In this document: piece after piece, positions 47,700 to 56,979 of the stretch
How the letters are laid out: each line of letters begins with the position of its first letter
Numbering within the stretch: position 1 is the stretch's first letter
DNA from: Methylobacterium sp. J-088
GTDB taxonomy: Bacteria > Pseudomonadota > Alphaproteobacteria > Rhizobiales > Beijerinckiaceae
Reading direction: 5' to 3'
DNA length: 64,000 bases
Assembly: GCF_022829295.1 (NCBI RefSeq)
Contig: NZ_JAKSYH010000248.1
Span: 52,829-116,828 of the forward strand
Position numbers and translations under genes: made by a program
Notes under the pieces: model-generated
Seen by the model: the letters and a program-made list of their open reading frames with translations, nothing else
What the model was told of the DNA's origin: nothing
Database searches by the model: none

Positions 47700-50216
47700 T
47701 CAGCCGACCCGCGTGAGGCGGGGTGCGGCCCGGGCAGTCATGTCGGCGGTGGGTTCGAGCTCCGTCGCGTAGTCGGTGATCGGGCGCGGCTTTCCGAAGA
47801 GGTAGCCCTGCATCTCGCCGCAGGCCTCCTCGGCGAGGAACGCCCGCTGCGCCTCGGTCTCGACGCCCTCGGCCACCACCCCCATGCCCAGGCTGCGGCC
47901 GAGGCCGAGCACGGCACGCACGATCACGGCCGCCTGTGGCTCCGAGCCGATCTGGGCCACGAAGGAACGGTCGATCTTGAGCTTGTCGAACGGGAAGGCC
48001 TGGAGGGTGGCCAGCGACGCGTAGCCGGTCCCGAAATCATCCATGCTGATCCGGATGCCGTAGTTCCTCAGGCGCCGGAGAATGCCCACGGCCCGGTCCA
48101 TGTCGTTGATGATGATGCTCTCGGTGACCTCGAGTTCCAGGCGGCCGGGCGCCAGACCGGTCTGCACCAGGATGGCCAGGACCCGCTCGGGCAGTTCAGG
48201 CCTTTGGAATTGCCGCGGCGAGAGGTTGACGGCGACCTTCAGGGGCTGCGCCCACCCCGCGGCCTCGAGGCAGGCCGCGCGCAGCACCCACTCGCCCAGC
48301 GCGACGATCAGCCCGGTCTCCTCAGCCAGCGGCACGAAGACGTCCGGGGCGATGTTGCCGCGCACCGGGTGGACCCAGCGCAGAAGCGCCTCGAACCCGA
48401 TCAGCGCGCCGGTCCGGCCGTCCACCTGCGGCTGGTAGTGGAGGCTGAGCCCGTCCTCATCCATGGCTTGGCGCAGGTCGCGCTCCAGCACCCGGCGCGC
48501 CTCCGCCTCCTCGTCCATGGCGGGCGTGAAGACGCGGAACGTGCCGCGCCCCTCGGCCTTGGCCCGGTAGAGGGCGAGGTCGGCGCGCCGGTACAGGCAC
48601 TCCGCCGCCATGCCGTGCTCGGGGGCGAGCGCGATGCCGACACTGAGGCCGACGCCAATCCGGTGCTCACCCACGCAGAGCGGATTGTCGAACAGCGCGA
48701 TGAGGCGCTCGGCCAGGGCGCCGGCCTCCGCGAACCCGCCGGGGGTCAGCACAGCGAACTCGTCGCCCCCCAAGCGGGCCACGGCCCCGGCCCCTGCAAC
48801 GCTCACGAGGGCGCCCGCGATGTGCCGCAGGAGCGCGTCCCCGGCTTGATGGCCGAGGCTGTCGTTCACGCCCTTGAACCCGTCGAGATCGAGGTACAGC
48901 ACCGCGCAGTCGCCCGCGTGCCGGGCGATGTCGGCCAGACTCCGCTCCACGGTCTCGTGGAACAGGGCCCGGTTCGGCAGACCGGTGAGCACGTCGTGCC
49001 GGGCGAGGCGCGCCACCTCGGCCTCTGCGGCCTTGCGCTTCGTGATGTCGGTGAAGGTCCGCACGAAGCCACCATCCGCCAGGGGCACGGAGCGGACTTC
49101 GAGCACGCGGCCGTTCGGCCGCGCGCGCTCGTGGACATGAGCCTGCCCCGGTTCGCTGCGCGCCACCCAGACCCGGAAGGCCCGGTCGGTGCGGTTCCGC
49201 TCCTGCTGGCTGGCCTGATAGCGCAGGACCGCCCGGTAGCTCGGCTGAGCCTGCATCATCGCCCGCGGCAGGTCGAGCAGCGCCAGTGCCCGCTCGTTGC
49301 ACACGCGCACGATGCCGCCCGCATCGACCTTGATGAGCCCCTGGTCCATGCTGTCGAGGGCTTCGTCCAGCAGCCGAGTCTTCTCCTGAAGCATGCGGCC
49401 CTGGCGGGCCAGCGCGACGTTCATGCTGTGCAGACGGTCCAGCATCAGCGTCAGGGCACCGAAGCCCAGGATCACCGCCATCACGGCGGCGATCACCCCG
49501 GCCAGCACGCGGCGGTCGAGGCCGAGTTGCGGGACAGCCAGGGCCGGATCCGGCACGACCTGGATCGCCGCCATGGCCAGGAAGTGAAGCAGCGCGATCG
49601 CCAGCGTCAGGATCGTGGCCGCCGCCGCCCGGGTGAGACCGTCGGTGCCGCGGACATGGACCACCATGCCGGCCGCCGCCAGGAGCACGCCCGCCACGAT
49701 GGCGGTGCCGGCGAGCGCAACGTCCCAGGTGAAATGCCCGGGCAGCCGCACCCCCGCGATGCCGAGGACGTGCATGCAGGCGATACCGATGCCGAGGACG
49801 AGGCCCGCACCCGCGCCTGCCCAGGCCGACGGCCGCGTCGACGGTTCCGAAGACGAGCCCGATCGCGCGAACAGGAAAGCCGCCGAGGCCGCCGCGATGG
49901 CGACGACGAGCGAGAGCAATGTGGTGCGTGGCTCGTAGCCCAGGACCACGCCGGGATCGTAGCCCAGCATGCCGATGAAATGCGTGCTCCAGATTCCGGA
50001 GCCGATCGAGAATCCGGCCGCCAGGAGCCAGATCAGGTCGGAGCCGCCGGTGCGGGTCCGGACCCGCTGTTCGAGCTTCAGCGCGACCAAGCAGGTGATC
50101 CAGCACACGCCGGCGGCGAGGACCACCACCCAGGCGGTGTGCTCTTCGGTCAAGCAGATGAAGGCACGGTACATCGAAGCAATCCAACCGGCGATATTGC
50201 CCGGCAGGTTACGCAT
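47700..50216 (-). CDS. MHYT-PAS-GGDEF-EAL bifunctional c-di-GMP signalling protein
   Basis: 838 residues. The N-terminal MHYT integral-membrane sensor has seven helices with conserved HTAW, WSTHFIGMLGY, IACMHVLGIAG and LHFLAM motifs (proposed copper/gas sensor), spanning about 20-255. A PAS fold follows (about 290-400), then GGDEF (ARLGGDEFAVL) and EAL (GFEALLRW, ESIIIND, DDFGTGYASL, DKLKIDRSF), all with catalytic residues. So both diguanylate cyclase and phosphodiesterase activity are possible. The cyclase lacks an inhibitory RxxD site upstream of GGDEF. An ATG at 50174 is an alternative start. Confidence 0.92.
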   Translation of the reverse strand: MRNLPGNIAGWIASMYRAFICLTEEHTAWVVVLAAGVCWITCLVALKLEQRVRTRTGGSDLIWLLAAGFSIGSGIWSTHFIGMLGYDPGVVLGYEPRTTLLSLVVAIAAASAAFLFARSGSSSEPSTRPSAWAGAGAGLVLGIGIACMHVLGIAGVRLPGHFTWDVALAGTAIVAGVLLAAAGMVVHVRGTDGLTRAAAATILTLAIALLHFLAMAAIQVVPDPALAVPQLGLDRRVLAGVIAAVMAVILGFGALTLMLDRLHSMNVALARQGRMLQEKTRLLDEALDSMDQGLIKVDAGGIVRVCNERALALLDLPRAMMQAQPSYRAVLRYQASQQERNRTDRAFRVWVARSEPGQAHVHERARPNGRVLEVRSVPLADGGFVRTFTDITKRKAAEAEVARLARHDVLTGLPNRALFHETVERSLADIARHAGDCAVLYLDLDGFKGVNDSLGHQAGDALLRHIAGALVSVAGAGAVARLGGDEFAVLTPGGFAEAGALAERLIALFDNPLCVGEHRIGVGLSVGIALAPEHGMAAECLYRRADLALYRAKAEGRGTFRVFTPAMDEEAEARRVLERDLRQAMDEDGLSLHYQPQVDGRTGALIGFEALLRWVHPVRGNIAPDVFVPLAEETGLIVALGEWVLRAACLEAAGWAQPLKVAVNLSPRQFQRPELPERVLAILVQTGLAPGRLELEVTESIIINDMDRAVGILRRLRNYGIRISMDDFGTGYASLATLQAFPFDKLKIDRSFVAQIGSEPQAAVIVRAVLGLGRSLGMGVVAEGVETEAQRAFLAEEACGEMQGYLFGKPRPITDYATELEPTADMTARAAPRLTRVG

Positions 50217-50275
50217 CGAATACTAATCAGAAGTTGCATTCCGCCGCGGGAATATGCAACTCGCGCCACGGATCC

Positions 50276-50860
50276 TCAAACTTGGCTGCTGCGAGGTCCG
50301 GCGGTGAAGCCCGCGAGCAGACGTCGAAGGTCGTCCTCGTGGACCAGGCGCGCTGCATCCTCCGGCGCGAACCACCGGAGCGTCCGCTCCGCCTGCTCCG
50401 GCCAGTGTGGATGCTCGACCTCGACCCGGAGCGGATAGACGCGCACCTTGCAGCGCAACGCGCGCCCTTGAGCGAGGCGTTTCTCGTAACGGTACCAGCC
50501 GACCGGATCGGCCGCGATCTGTCCGGTCAGACCGGCTTCCTCAAACGCCTCACGCGCGGCGGCCTGATGCGCCTTGCGGCCGATCATCGGCCAGCCCTTG
50601 GGGATGATCCACCGGCCGGTATCCCGCGAGGTGATCAGCAGCACCTCGATCCGGCCGTCCGGGCCGACCCGGAACGGCAGCGCAGCAACCTGCTTGAGCG
50701 GCTTGGCCTGCGCCTTCCGGAGACGTTTCTTCAGACTCGGGCTTTTTGATTCTGTTTTCAGCGATGATCTCGCGGGCAAGAGGAATGAATTTTCCGGAAG
50801 CGATTCTGCAATCTTTGATCTCCCACTGCCTTTACATAGTTGATAAATGCGGCCTTGCAT
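50276..50860 (-). CDS. Nudix hydrolase
   Basis: 194 residues. The Nudix box GWPMIGRKAHQAAAREAFEEAG (89-110, core REAFEEAG) is present, with the metal-binding Glu pair 107-108. The first Glu of the consensus is Arg95, common in the 'PKGWP' subfamily (diphosphoinositol polyphosphate hydrolase-like). A basic 55-residue N-terminal extension is unusual, and the true start may be further in. It hydrolyses a nucleoside- or inositol-linked diphosphate, identity unknown. Divergent from the CYTH gene. Confidence 0.8.
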   Translation of the reverse strand: MQGRIYQLCKGSGRSKIAESLPENSFLLPARSSLKTESKSPSLKKRLRKAQAKPLKQVAALPFRVGPDGRIEVLLITSRDTGRWIIPKGWPMIGRKAHQAAAREAFEEAGLTGQIAADPVGWYRYEKRLAQGRALRCKVRVYPLRVEVEHPHWPEQAERTLRWFAPEDAARLVHEDDLRRLLAGFTAGPRSSQV

Positions 50861-50978
50861 CCCGCTCCGGCGCGCAAAGAGCCATGCTTGCCACGCGATC
50901 CTCAGGATCGGACGGCCTGCTTGCGGTGCGATAATTTGTCAGCGAAAGTTCCAGGGTTCAACGACCCAGAGTCGCAGC

Positions 50979-51452
50979 ATGGCTGTCGAAATCGAGCGCA
51001 AATTCATCGCGAGCCCGGCTGTGCTGACGCACTGCCGGTCGGGGACGCCGCTGATTCAGGGCTATCTCTACACCGATACCGCCAACACGATCCGCATCCG
51101 CCAAGCGGGTCAGCTTATGCTGGTGACGTGGAAGAGCCCGCGGCGCGGGACATCCCGCGAAGAGGTCGAGTTCGCGATCCCCCGGGCGGACGGCGTGGCG
51201 CTGCTGGCGGGCGTGCCGGCCAACCGACGCCTGGAGAAGACGCGCTTTCGGGTCGTGCATGCCGGAGCAGTCTGGGACGTCGATGTGTTCGGCGGCGCGC
51301 TGGCGGGCCTGATCCTGGCGGAGATCGAACTCGAGCGCGAGGATCAGCCGGTGATCCTGCCGCCGTGGGTCGAGTGCGAAGTCACGGATGATGCGCGATA
51401 CCGCAACTCGCGCTTGGCCGGCGGTTCGATGCCCCAGTTGGCGGCAGCGTGA
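50979..51452 (+). CDS. CYTH domain protein
   Basis: 157 residues from the ATG at 50979. The CYTH signature EIERKF is at residues 4-9, followed by the alternating Arg/Lys/Glu ladder of the triphosphate tunnel (TIRIRQAG, LVTWKSPR, EVEFAI, RLEKTRFRV, LAEIELERE). The fold binds triphosphates or polyphosphate with divalent metal (thiamine triphosphatase, adenylate cyclase or inorganic triphosphatase). The protein ends without a CHAD domain. Stand-alone gene, divergent from the Nudix gene. Confidence 0.82.
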   Translation: MAVEIERKFIASPAVLTHCRSGTPLIQGYLYTDTANTIRIRQAGQLMLVTWKSPRRGTSREEVEFAIPRADGVALLAGVPANRRLEKTRFRVVHAGAVWDVDVFGGALAGLILAEIELEREDQPVILPPWVECEVTDDARYRNSRLAGGSMPQLAAA

Positions 51453-51590
51453 ACGTCGGTGATCGGCCGCGTTCGCCGGGAGAGCCCGCCCCCTATCGAG
51501 GGCGAACACCGTCGCGCGTGATGCGATCCTGAGAGCCGACCGCCGGTCGCCGCAAGAACGGCTAGGGCCGTTGGACGGCCCGCGTCCGTC

Positions 51591-52127
51591 TCAGCGGAGA
51601 TAGGGCGGGAGACGGCGCTTCCAGCGTTCGCCGAGCCGGAGCTCCTTCGTCCGACGCCAGGAAGCGGGCCGCGGTGGCGTGCCCCGTTCGGGCCCGGCCG
51701 GATCCGCAGCGAGCGGCTTCGACGGACGAGCCTCGGGTTGGATCACAGCAGCGCGGATCTCCGGCAGCGCTTCGACCGGCGTGGACGTCCGGACCGCCGG
51801 CGTGACGGCGGGGGCCTTCTCGCGGCGGGTCCGCGTCCGCCGCGGCGCGATCGCGGGCTCCGGCTCTAGCTCGTCCGTGTTCTGGAACATGGGCACGAGG
51901 CTCGGCAGGACGCGACGGGCCGGGGCATCCGGCTCCTTCAGACCCGGGGCCGGCGCCGCATCGAGGGCCGGCAGCACCCGCCTCGGCTTCGGCTCGGCCG
52001 CCTGGGCCAGCTCCGGCCAGAGAACCTTGTCGGGTCGCGCCTGCGGCTCGACATCTCTCAGAGCAGTGCGGGGGGTCCGGGCGTTCTTGACTTCGACCAT
52101 AAATGGCCGCGCGCTACGGCGCTTCAT
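51591..52127 (-). CDS. hypothetical protein, proline/arginine-rich
   Basis: 178 residues from the ATG at 52127, with AAGGAT nine bases upstream. It begins MKRRSARPFMVEVKNARTPR, a start I recognise from conserved Methylobacterium/Rhizobiales hypothetical proteins, and ends with a basic RRTKELRLGERWKRRLPPYLR tail (last 21 residues, shown in part). The middle is Pro/Ala/Glu-rich and probably disordered. No known function. Confidence 0.6.
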   Translation of the reverse strand: MKRRSARPFMVEVKNARTPRTALRDVEPQARPDKVLWPELAQAAEPKPRRVLPALDAAPAPGLKEPDAPARRVLPSLVPMFQNTDELEPEPAIAPRRTRTRREKAPAVTPAVRTSTPVEALPEIRAAVIQPEARPSKPLAADPAGPERGTPPRPASWRRTKELRLGERWKRRLPPYLR

Positions 52128-52397
52128 GTACAGCGATCCTTGGAAGCATTCGAACCGAAACGTCGGCGGCGCGAACACTCTTAGGTTAGGCGTGATCTCA
52201 CGGAATGTCCAGAAACACGATTCCGTATCCGCCGAATTTCTTTGTTCACAAGGTCAGTCGTGACGACCCCGGTGGAACGCCGGAATCAGAGCGCCCGTCG
52301 CCGAAGTGAACACCGGTTCGGCGCAAGGGGGTGCGCCAAAACGCGGGTTTAGGGCCGTGCGCGATCGAAACGCGATCGGGTACGACCCTCGGGCCGA
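52128..52397. other. intergenic region, nothing recognised
   Basis: About 270 bases between two minus-strand hypothetical genes. No hairpin with T-run, gene or repeat was recognised. Confidence 0.3.
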
Positions 52398-52637
52398 TCA
52401 GGCGGCCTGCAGCACCCCGGGGGCCGCCGCGCCCTGCGGCGCACCGGCGCGGCTGCCGCCGAACAGAGAATGATAGAGGGCCGCCGGCGATCGGGTCCGG
52501 CCGCTCCCGTCGGTGATCGTCACGTCGGCCATGCCGGCGGCGATCAAGCTCATGCCCTGGTCCAGGGCGTTGAGGACGGATGCGTGCTGATAGGCGAACC
52601 GGCGCGCGGAGACACGCGCGGAGACCGTGAAATTCAT
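52398..52637 (-). CDS. small hypothetical protein
   Basis: 79 residues from the ATG at 52637. Sequence (SARRFAYQHASVLNALDQG, MADVTITDGSGRTRSPAAL, YHSLFGGSRAG) looks like a real coding product rather than shadow, with helix and strand alternation. No known domain, no signal peptide. A longer upstream frame exists but is Arg/Ser-rich and unlikely. Confidence 0.5.
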   Translation of the reverse strand: MNFTVSARVSARRFAYQHASVLNALDQGMSLIAAGMADVTITDGSGRTRSPAALYHSLFGGSRAGAPQGAAAPGVLQAA

Positions 52638-53009
52638 GGCGTGACGTGATCCTGGAGAAGCCTGTCCGGTCATCGGACCGGCACGGCGGCTGTGTCTCGC
52701 CGACCGGATCCACGCCCGAGGGACGTCCTGATTGGCCGCGCGCGACCACCCCGGCCGTGTGGAAGCCAATAAAGTCTTTCTGTTGACAAAACCTTGTTCA
52801 TGCCACCAGCCGTCGGAGACATGCACTCATACCGGTTCGAATAAAGTGCTTCTTGCACCCGTTCTTCCGCGCGAGACGCCGTTTCTTCCGCGCGAGACGC
52901 CGTTTGCGCAGCGGGACGGGGGGACTGTTACAGCCCTCGGGCCGTTCCTGCCTCTCCTGGCCCGGGGCATGCTACGCTGCCGCGGACCTCACCGGGTGGA
53001 CAGGCTGGC
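52638..53009. other. intergenic region upstream of the orphan binding protein
   Basis: About 370 bases. Holds a two-copy 21-bp direct repeat (52862-52903) and, at 52783, a TTGACA hexamer without a good -10 partner. No gene seen. Confidence 0.35.
52862..52903. repeat. 21-bp tandem direct repeat, two copies
   Basis: The unit TTCTTCCGCGCGAGACGCCG is repeated at 52862 and 52883, period 21. It lies about 110 bases upstream of the binding-protein start and could be two operator copies or a simple duplication. Confidence 0.7.
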
Positions 53010-54581
53010 ATGCTCAACAGACGATCCTTCATGGCCCTGTCGGGCGCGGCGCTGGCCGCCCCGGCATTGGCGCAGGGCACGGCCGCGCGGGTCCTCAAGT
53101 TCATCCCGCAGGCCGACCTGACGGTGCTCGATCCGATCTGGACGACCGCCTACGTCACCCGGAACCACGGGCTCGCGGTGTTCGACACGCTCTACGGCAC
53201 CGATGCCAGCTACAGCGCCCAGCCACAGATGGTGGCCGGGCATACGGTAGAGAACGACGGCACGCTCTGGCGGCTCACCCTCCGGCCCGGGCTGATGTTC
53301 CACGACGGCAGCCCGGTGCTCGCCCGGGATTGCGTGGCGAGCATCGCCCGCTGGGGCAAGCGCGACGCCATGGGCCAGACGCTGATGGCTTATACGGACG
53401 AACTCTCCGCACCGGATGACAGGACGATCCAGTTCCGCCTGAAAAAGCCCTTCCCGCTGCTGCCGGACGCGCTCGGCAAGGTCGCCTCCGCGATCTGCGC
53501 CATCATGCCGGAGCGGCTCGCCAAGACCGACCCGTTCACCCAGGTGACCGAGATGGTCGGCAGCGGACCGTTCCGCTTCAAGGCCGACGAGCGCGTGGTC
53601 GGCGCCCGCGTCGTCTACGAGCGATTTGCCGGCTATGTCCCCTGCGAGGGTGGGGAACCGCAATGGACCTCCGGTCCCAAGCGCGTGTTCGTGGACCGGG
53701 TCGAGTGGAACGTCATCCCCGATCAGGCCACCGCCGCCTCGGCCATGCAGACCGGAGAGATGGATTGGTGGGAGCAGCCGCCGGCCGACCTCGTGCCGAC
53801 GCTGGGCAAGCTGACGACGCGGATCGCCGACCCGACCGGCCTGATCGGCTGCCTGCGGATGAACCAGCTTCAGCCGCCCTTCGACAACCCAGCGATCCGG
53901 CAGGTGCTGCTCAAGGTGGTCGATCAGACCGACGTCATGCAGGCTGTGACCGGCACCGACCCCAAGCTGACCCACGTGCCGACCGGCTTCTTCTGCCCCG
54001 GCCTGCCGATGGCGAGCGATGTCGGGCTCGACGTCCTGACAGCCAAGCGCGACTACGAAGGCGCCAAGAAGGCGCTGGCGGCGGCCGGATACAAGGGCGA
54101 GAAGGTCGTGCTGATGGGCGCCTCCGACTTCCCGAGCCTGAAGGCGATGGCCGATGTCACCGCCGACATGCTCACCCGCGCGGGCTTCAACGTCGATTAC
54201 CAGATCATGGACTGGGGCTCGGTGGTGCAGCGGCGGGCCAAGAAGGACCCGGTCGCCCAGGGCGGCTGGAGCGCCTTCTGCACCTTCTGGGCGGGGCTCG
54301 ATCAGGCCAACCCGGCGGTCAGCGCCTTCCTGCGGGGGACCGGCCAGACCGCGCCGATCGGCTGGCCGACCAGCGCGCGGATCGAGGCCCTCCGGGATCA
54401 ATGGCTCGACGCCCCCGACACCGCCGCCCGCAAGGCGCTCGCGGCCGATCTCCAGCGGCAGGCCTTCATCGACCTGCCCTACCTGCCGCTCGGCCAATAC
54501 TTCAACCAGACCTCGTACAAGCCGTCCCTGACGGGGGTGCTCGACGGCGTGCCGGTGTTCTGGAACGTGAAGAAGGGCTGA
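53010..54581 (+). CDS. ABC transporter substrate-binding protein, family 5, orphan
   Basis: 523 residues with a Tat-type leader (MLNRRSFMALSGAALAAPALAQ) and the SBP_bac_5 domain: VLKFIPQADLTVLDPIWTT, LRPGLMFHDGSPVLARDC, IRQVLLKVVDQTDVM, SGPFRFKADERVVGARV. It closely parallels the binding protein at 26501 (same leader type and the same RF/KFIPQAD.LTVLDPIW pattern), so the two are paralogs. No permease or ATPase gene is next to it, so it may share the importer or the double ATPase encoded near 28546. Confidence 0.9.
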   Translation: MLNRRSFMALSGAALAAPALAQGTAARVLKFIPQADLTVLDPIWTTAYVTRNHGLAVFDTLYGTDASYSAQPQMVAGHTVENDGTLWRLTLRPGLMFHDGSPVLARDCVASIARWGKRDAMGQTLMAYTDELSAPDDRTIQFRLKKPFPLLPDALGKVASAICAIMPERLAKTDPFTQVTEMVGSGPFRFKADERVVGARVVYERFAGYVPCEGGEPQWTSGPKRVFVDRVEWNVIPDQATAASAMQTGEMDWWEQPPADLVPTLGKLTTRIADPTGLIGCLRMNQLQPPFDNPAIRQVLLKVVDQTDVMQAVTGTDPKLTHVPTGFFCPGLPMASDVGLDVLTAKRDYEGAKKALAAAGYKGEKVVLMGASDFPSLKAMADVTADMLTRAGFNVDYQIMDWGSVVQRRAKKDPVAQGGWSAFCTFWAGLDQANPAVSAFLRGTGQTAPIGWPTSARIEALRDQWLDAPDTAARKALAADLQRQAFIDLPYLPLGQYFNQTSYKPSLTGVLDGVPVFWNVKKG

Positions 54582-54623
54582 AGCCCTTTGGCGGGTGTTC
54601 AGGGCGGAGCCCTGAGGTCGGGC

Positions 54624-54683
54624 GAAGCCCAAAACCGGACGAAGCCCAAGACCGGACGAAGCCCAAGACCGGACGAAGTCCGG
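54624..54683. repeat. 17-bp tandem repeat followed by hairpins
   Basis: The unit GAAGCCCAAGACCGGAC occurs three times (54624, 54641, 54658; the first with one change) and begins a fourth time at 54675 (GAAGTCCGG). Just after it come two perfect hairpin stems: CCAGGGCTCTGCCCTGG and CGAAAGGTC-TC-GACCTTTCG (about 54687-54738). This lies between convergent genes, so it may act as a two-way transcription end. Confidence 0.7.
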
Positions 54684-54743
54684 CACCAGGGCTCTGCCCT
54701 GGACCCGCGAAAGGTCTCGACCTTTCGAAACCAGGACTGGGAC

Positions 54744-56780
54744 TCAGGCAGCCCGGACCCAGACGGCGGTGTCGTGGAAGGCGGCGCCGTCGTTGGGCGC
54801 CGCCGGGGCGGACCCGACCAGCGTGTTGATCCCGCTGCCACCGCCGAACGCCGCGCTCGGCCACAGGCTCTCGACCACCACGACGCCCGGCTGCTGCCCC
54901 TCGGCGAGGCGCGCGTGCAGCCGCACCCGGCCACGGACATTCCCGACCTCGATGGCGTCGCCCGTGGCGATCCCCAGCCGCGCGCCGTCCTCCGGATGGA
55001 GCAGGCAGGTCGGCCGCCCCTCGCGGCGGAGCGATTCGGGTACGTTGGTGAAGGTCGTGTTGAGGAACTGGCGGGCCGGCGGGGCGATCATCCGGAACGG
55101 GTGATCCGCATCGGCGGGCTCGGCCACCGGCCAGTGATCGGGCAGGATCGGCATCCCGGCCGCGCGGGGGCCGAGCGCCGCCCAGTCGGGGGCGAAGCGG
55201 AAGCGCCCGTCCGGATGGCCGAATCCGGTGAGGAAGTGGCTCTCGGCGAAGTCCGGCTGCGCGTCGATCCAGCCGGCCGCCTCGAGCCGGTCGAGGCCGC
55301 CCCAGCCCGACCGGGCCAGGGTGGCGTCGGCGAGTTCCCGGGCGCTCAGCTGGAAGCCGGCGTGGTCCGCCCCGAGCCGGGCGGCGAGCGCGCTGAGCAG
55401 GGCATGGTTCGAGCGGCACTCCCCGGGCGGCGCGAGGATCGCCGGCCCCGCCTGGATGTGGCTGTGGCCGCCGGCCCCGTAGATGTCGTCGTGCTCCAGG
55501 AAGGTGGTGGCCGGCAGGACGAGGTCGGCCAGCGCCGCGGTCTCGGTCATGAACTGCTCGTGCACGGCCACGAACACGTCCGGCCGCGCGAGCCCGGCGC
55601 GCACCCGGGCGCTATCCGGGGCCGAGACGGCGGGATTGGCCGACTGGATCAGCATGGCGCGCACCGGCGGCCCGCCCTGCAGGGTGTCGGGATCATCGGC
55701 CAGGATGGCGCCGAGCCGGCTCATGTCGAGTTCGCGCACGCCCGGCGCCTTGACGTCGAGCCCCTCCGTCAGGGTCTTGTCCCAGTTGAAGATCGCGGCC
55801 TGCTGCCAGAGGGCGCCCCCACCTTCATGCTGCCACGCACCGGTGACGGTCGGCAGGCAGGTCACCGCGTGGAGGTTCACGGCGCCGTTGCGGCTGCGGG
55901 TGAAGCCGAAGCCGCAGCGGATGTAGCTGCGCGGCGTCCGGCCGTAGAGCGCCGCGAAGGCCTCGATGGCGGCGGGCTCCAGGCCGGTGATCGCCGCCGC
56001 CCATTCGGGCGTGCGCGCGGCCAGATGGGTCTCCAGCGCCGCCGTATCCTCGGCATGGGCGGCGAGGTAGGCCCGGTCCGCATAGCCGTCGCGGAACAGG
56101 ACGTGGAGCACCGCGCAGGCCAGAGCCCCGTCGGTGCCTGGCCGGGGGGCGAGATGGAGGTCGGCCGCCGCCGCGGTGCCGGTGCGATAGGGGTCGATCA
56201 CCACCAGCTTGGCACCCCGGTTCTTTCGGGCGCGGCTGATATGGGTCATCGCGTTGACCTGGGTGCTCACCGGGTTGCCGCCCCAGACCACAATCAGGTC
56301 CGACAGCGCCATCTCGCGGGGATCCGGCCCGGCGATCCGCCCGGTCCCGGCGCTCCAGCCCGCGATGGCGATCGCCGTGCAGATCGTGCGCTTGCGCCGC
56401 GAATAGCCCATCGTGTGGGTCAGGCGGTGGATCCCGTCCCGCTGGACGAGGCCCATGGTGCCGCCTGAATTGTACGGCCAGACGGCTTCCGGGCCGTGGC
56501 GTTCCGCCGCCTCGGCGAAGGCCGTGGTCAGACGGTCGAGCGCCGCGTCCCAGGAGATCCGCCGCCATTGCCCGCCACCTTTCGGGCCGACGCGCTCCAG
56601 CGGGTGGAGGAGCCGATCCGGATGGTGGACGCGCTCGCCGTAGCGACTGACCTTCGCGCAGATCACGCCGGCCGTGTAGGGATTGTCGCCCCCGCGGACC
56701 GAGATGACGCGTCCGCCTTCCACCTGCACGTCGAGGCTGCAGGCGGAGGGGCAATCGTGCGGGCAGACGGTCCGGACCAA
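54744..56780 (-). CDS. molybdopterin oxidoreductase (second CISM-type protein)
   Basis: About 678 residues. The likely start is TTG at 56780 (GGGAG eight bases upstream), which places the [4Fe-4S] motif C6-x3-C10-x3-C14-x26-C41 (TVCPHDCPSACSL ... GVICAK) at the N-terminus; GTG codons further upstream lack a ribosome site. Domains follow as in formate dehydrogenase/thiosulfate reductase-like proteins: ISWDAALDRLTTAF, GGTMGLVQRDGIHRLTHTMGY, LIVVWGGNPVSTQ, PRPGTDGALACAV, and a C-terminal MGD-binding fold (GDAIEVGNVRGRV). Cytoplasmic. Redox partner and substrate unknown. Divergent from the deformylase-like gene. Confidence 0.85.
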   Translation of the reverse strand: MVRTVCPHDCPSACSLDVQVEGGRVISVRGGDNPYTAGVICAKVSRYGERVHHPDRLLHPLERVGPKGGGQWRRISWDAALDRLTTAFAEAAERHGPEAVWPYNSGGTMGLVQRDGIHRLTHTMGYSRRKRTICTAIAIAGWSAGTGRIAGPDPREMALSDLIVVWGGNPVSTQVNAMTHISRARKNRGAKLVVIDPYRTGTAAAADLHLAPRPGTDGALACAVLHVLFRDGYADRAYLAAHAEDTAALETHLAARTPEWAAAITGLEPAAIEAFAALYGRTPRSYIRCGFGFTRSRNGAVNLHAVTCLPTVTGAWQHEGGGALWQQAAIFNWDKTLTEGLDVKAPGVRELDMSRLGAILADDPDTLQGGPPVRAMLIQSANPAVSAPDSARVRAGLARPDVFVAVHEQFMTETAALADLVLPATTFLEHDDIYGAGGHSHIQAGPAILAPPGECRSNHALLSALAARLGADHAGFQLSARELADATLARSGWGGLDRLEAAGWIDAQPDFAESHFLTGFGHPDGRFRFAPDWAALGPRAAGMPILPDHWPVAEPADADHPFRMIAPPARQFLNTTFTNVPESLRREGRPTCLLHPEDGARLGIATGDAIEVGNVRGRVRLHARLAEGQQPGVVVVESLWPSAAFGGGSGINTLVGSAPAAPNDGAAFHDTAVWVRAA

Positions 56781-56979
56781 GCGATGAACTCCCGTGGCGC
56801 CGGCAGGACTAATGCAAGGCCCGTGCGTTTTTGAGGCGGCTTGGCGAATCCGGAGGAGATCGGCGCGCGGTCTCCCGGTTCCCCGTCCCGACGGCACCGG
56901 TCGCACGCGCTCCGGATTGCCCTATCGCCCTGGCACGATACAGGAAGGCCGCAGCCACACCGTTGCAAGTGAACCGCCC

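Noticed and set aside
52783..52820. Possible sigma-70 promoter (TTGACA) upstream of the orphan binding protein
   Set aside because: No acceptable -10 hexamer at 16-18 bases; single hexamer match only.
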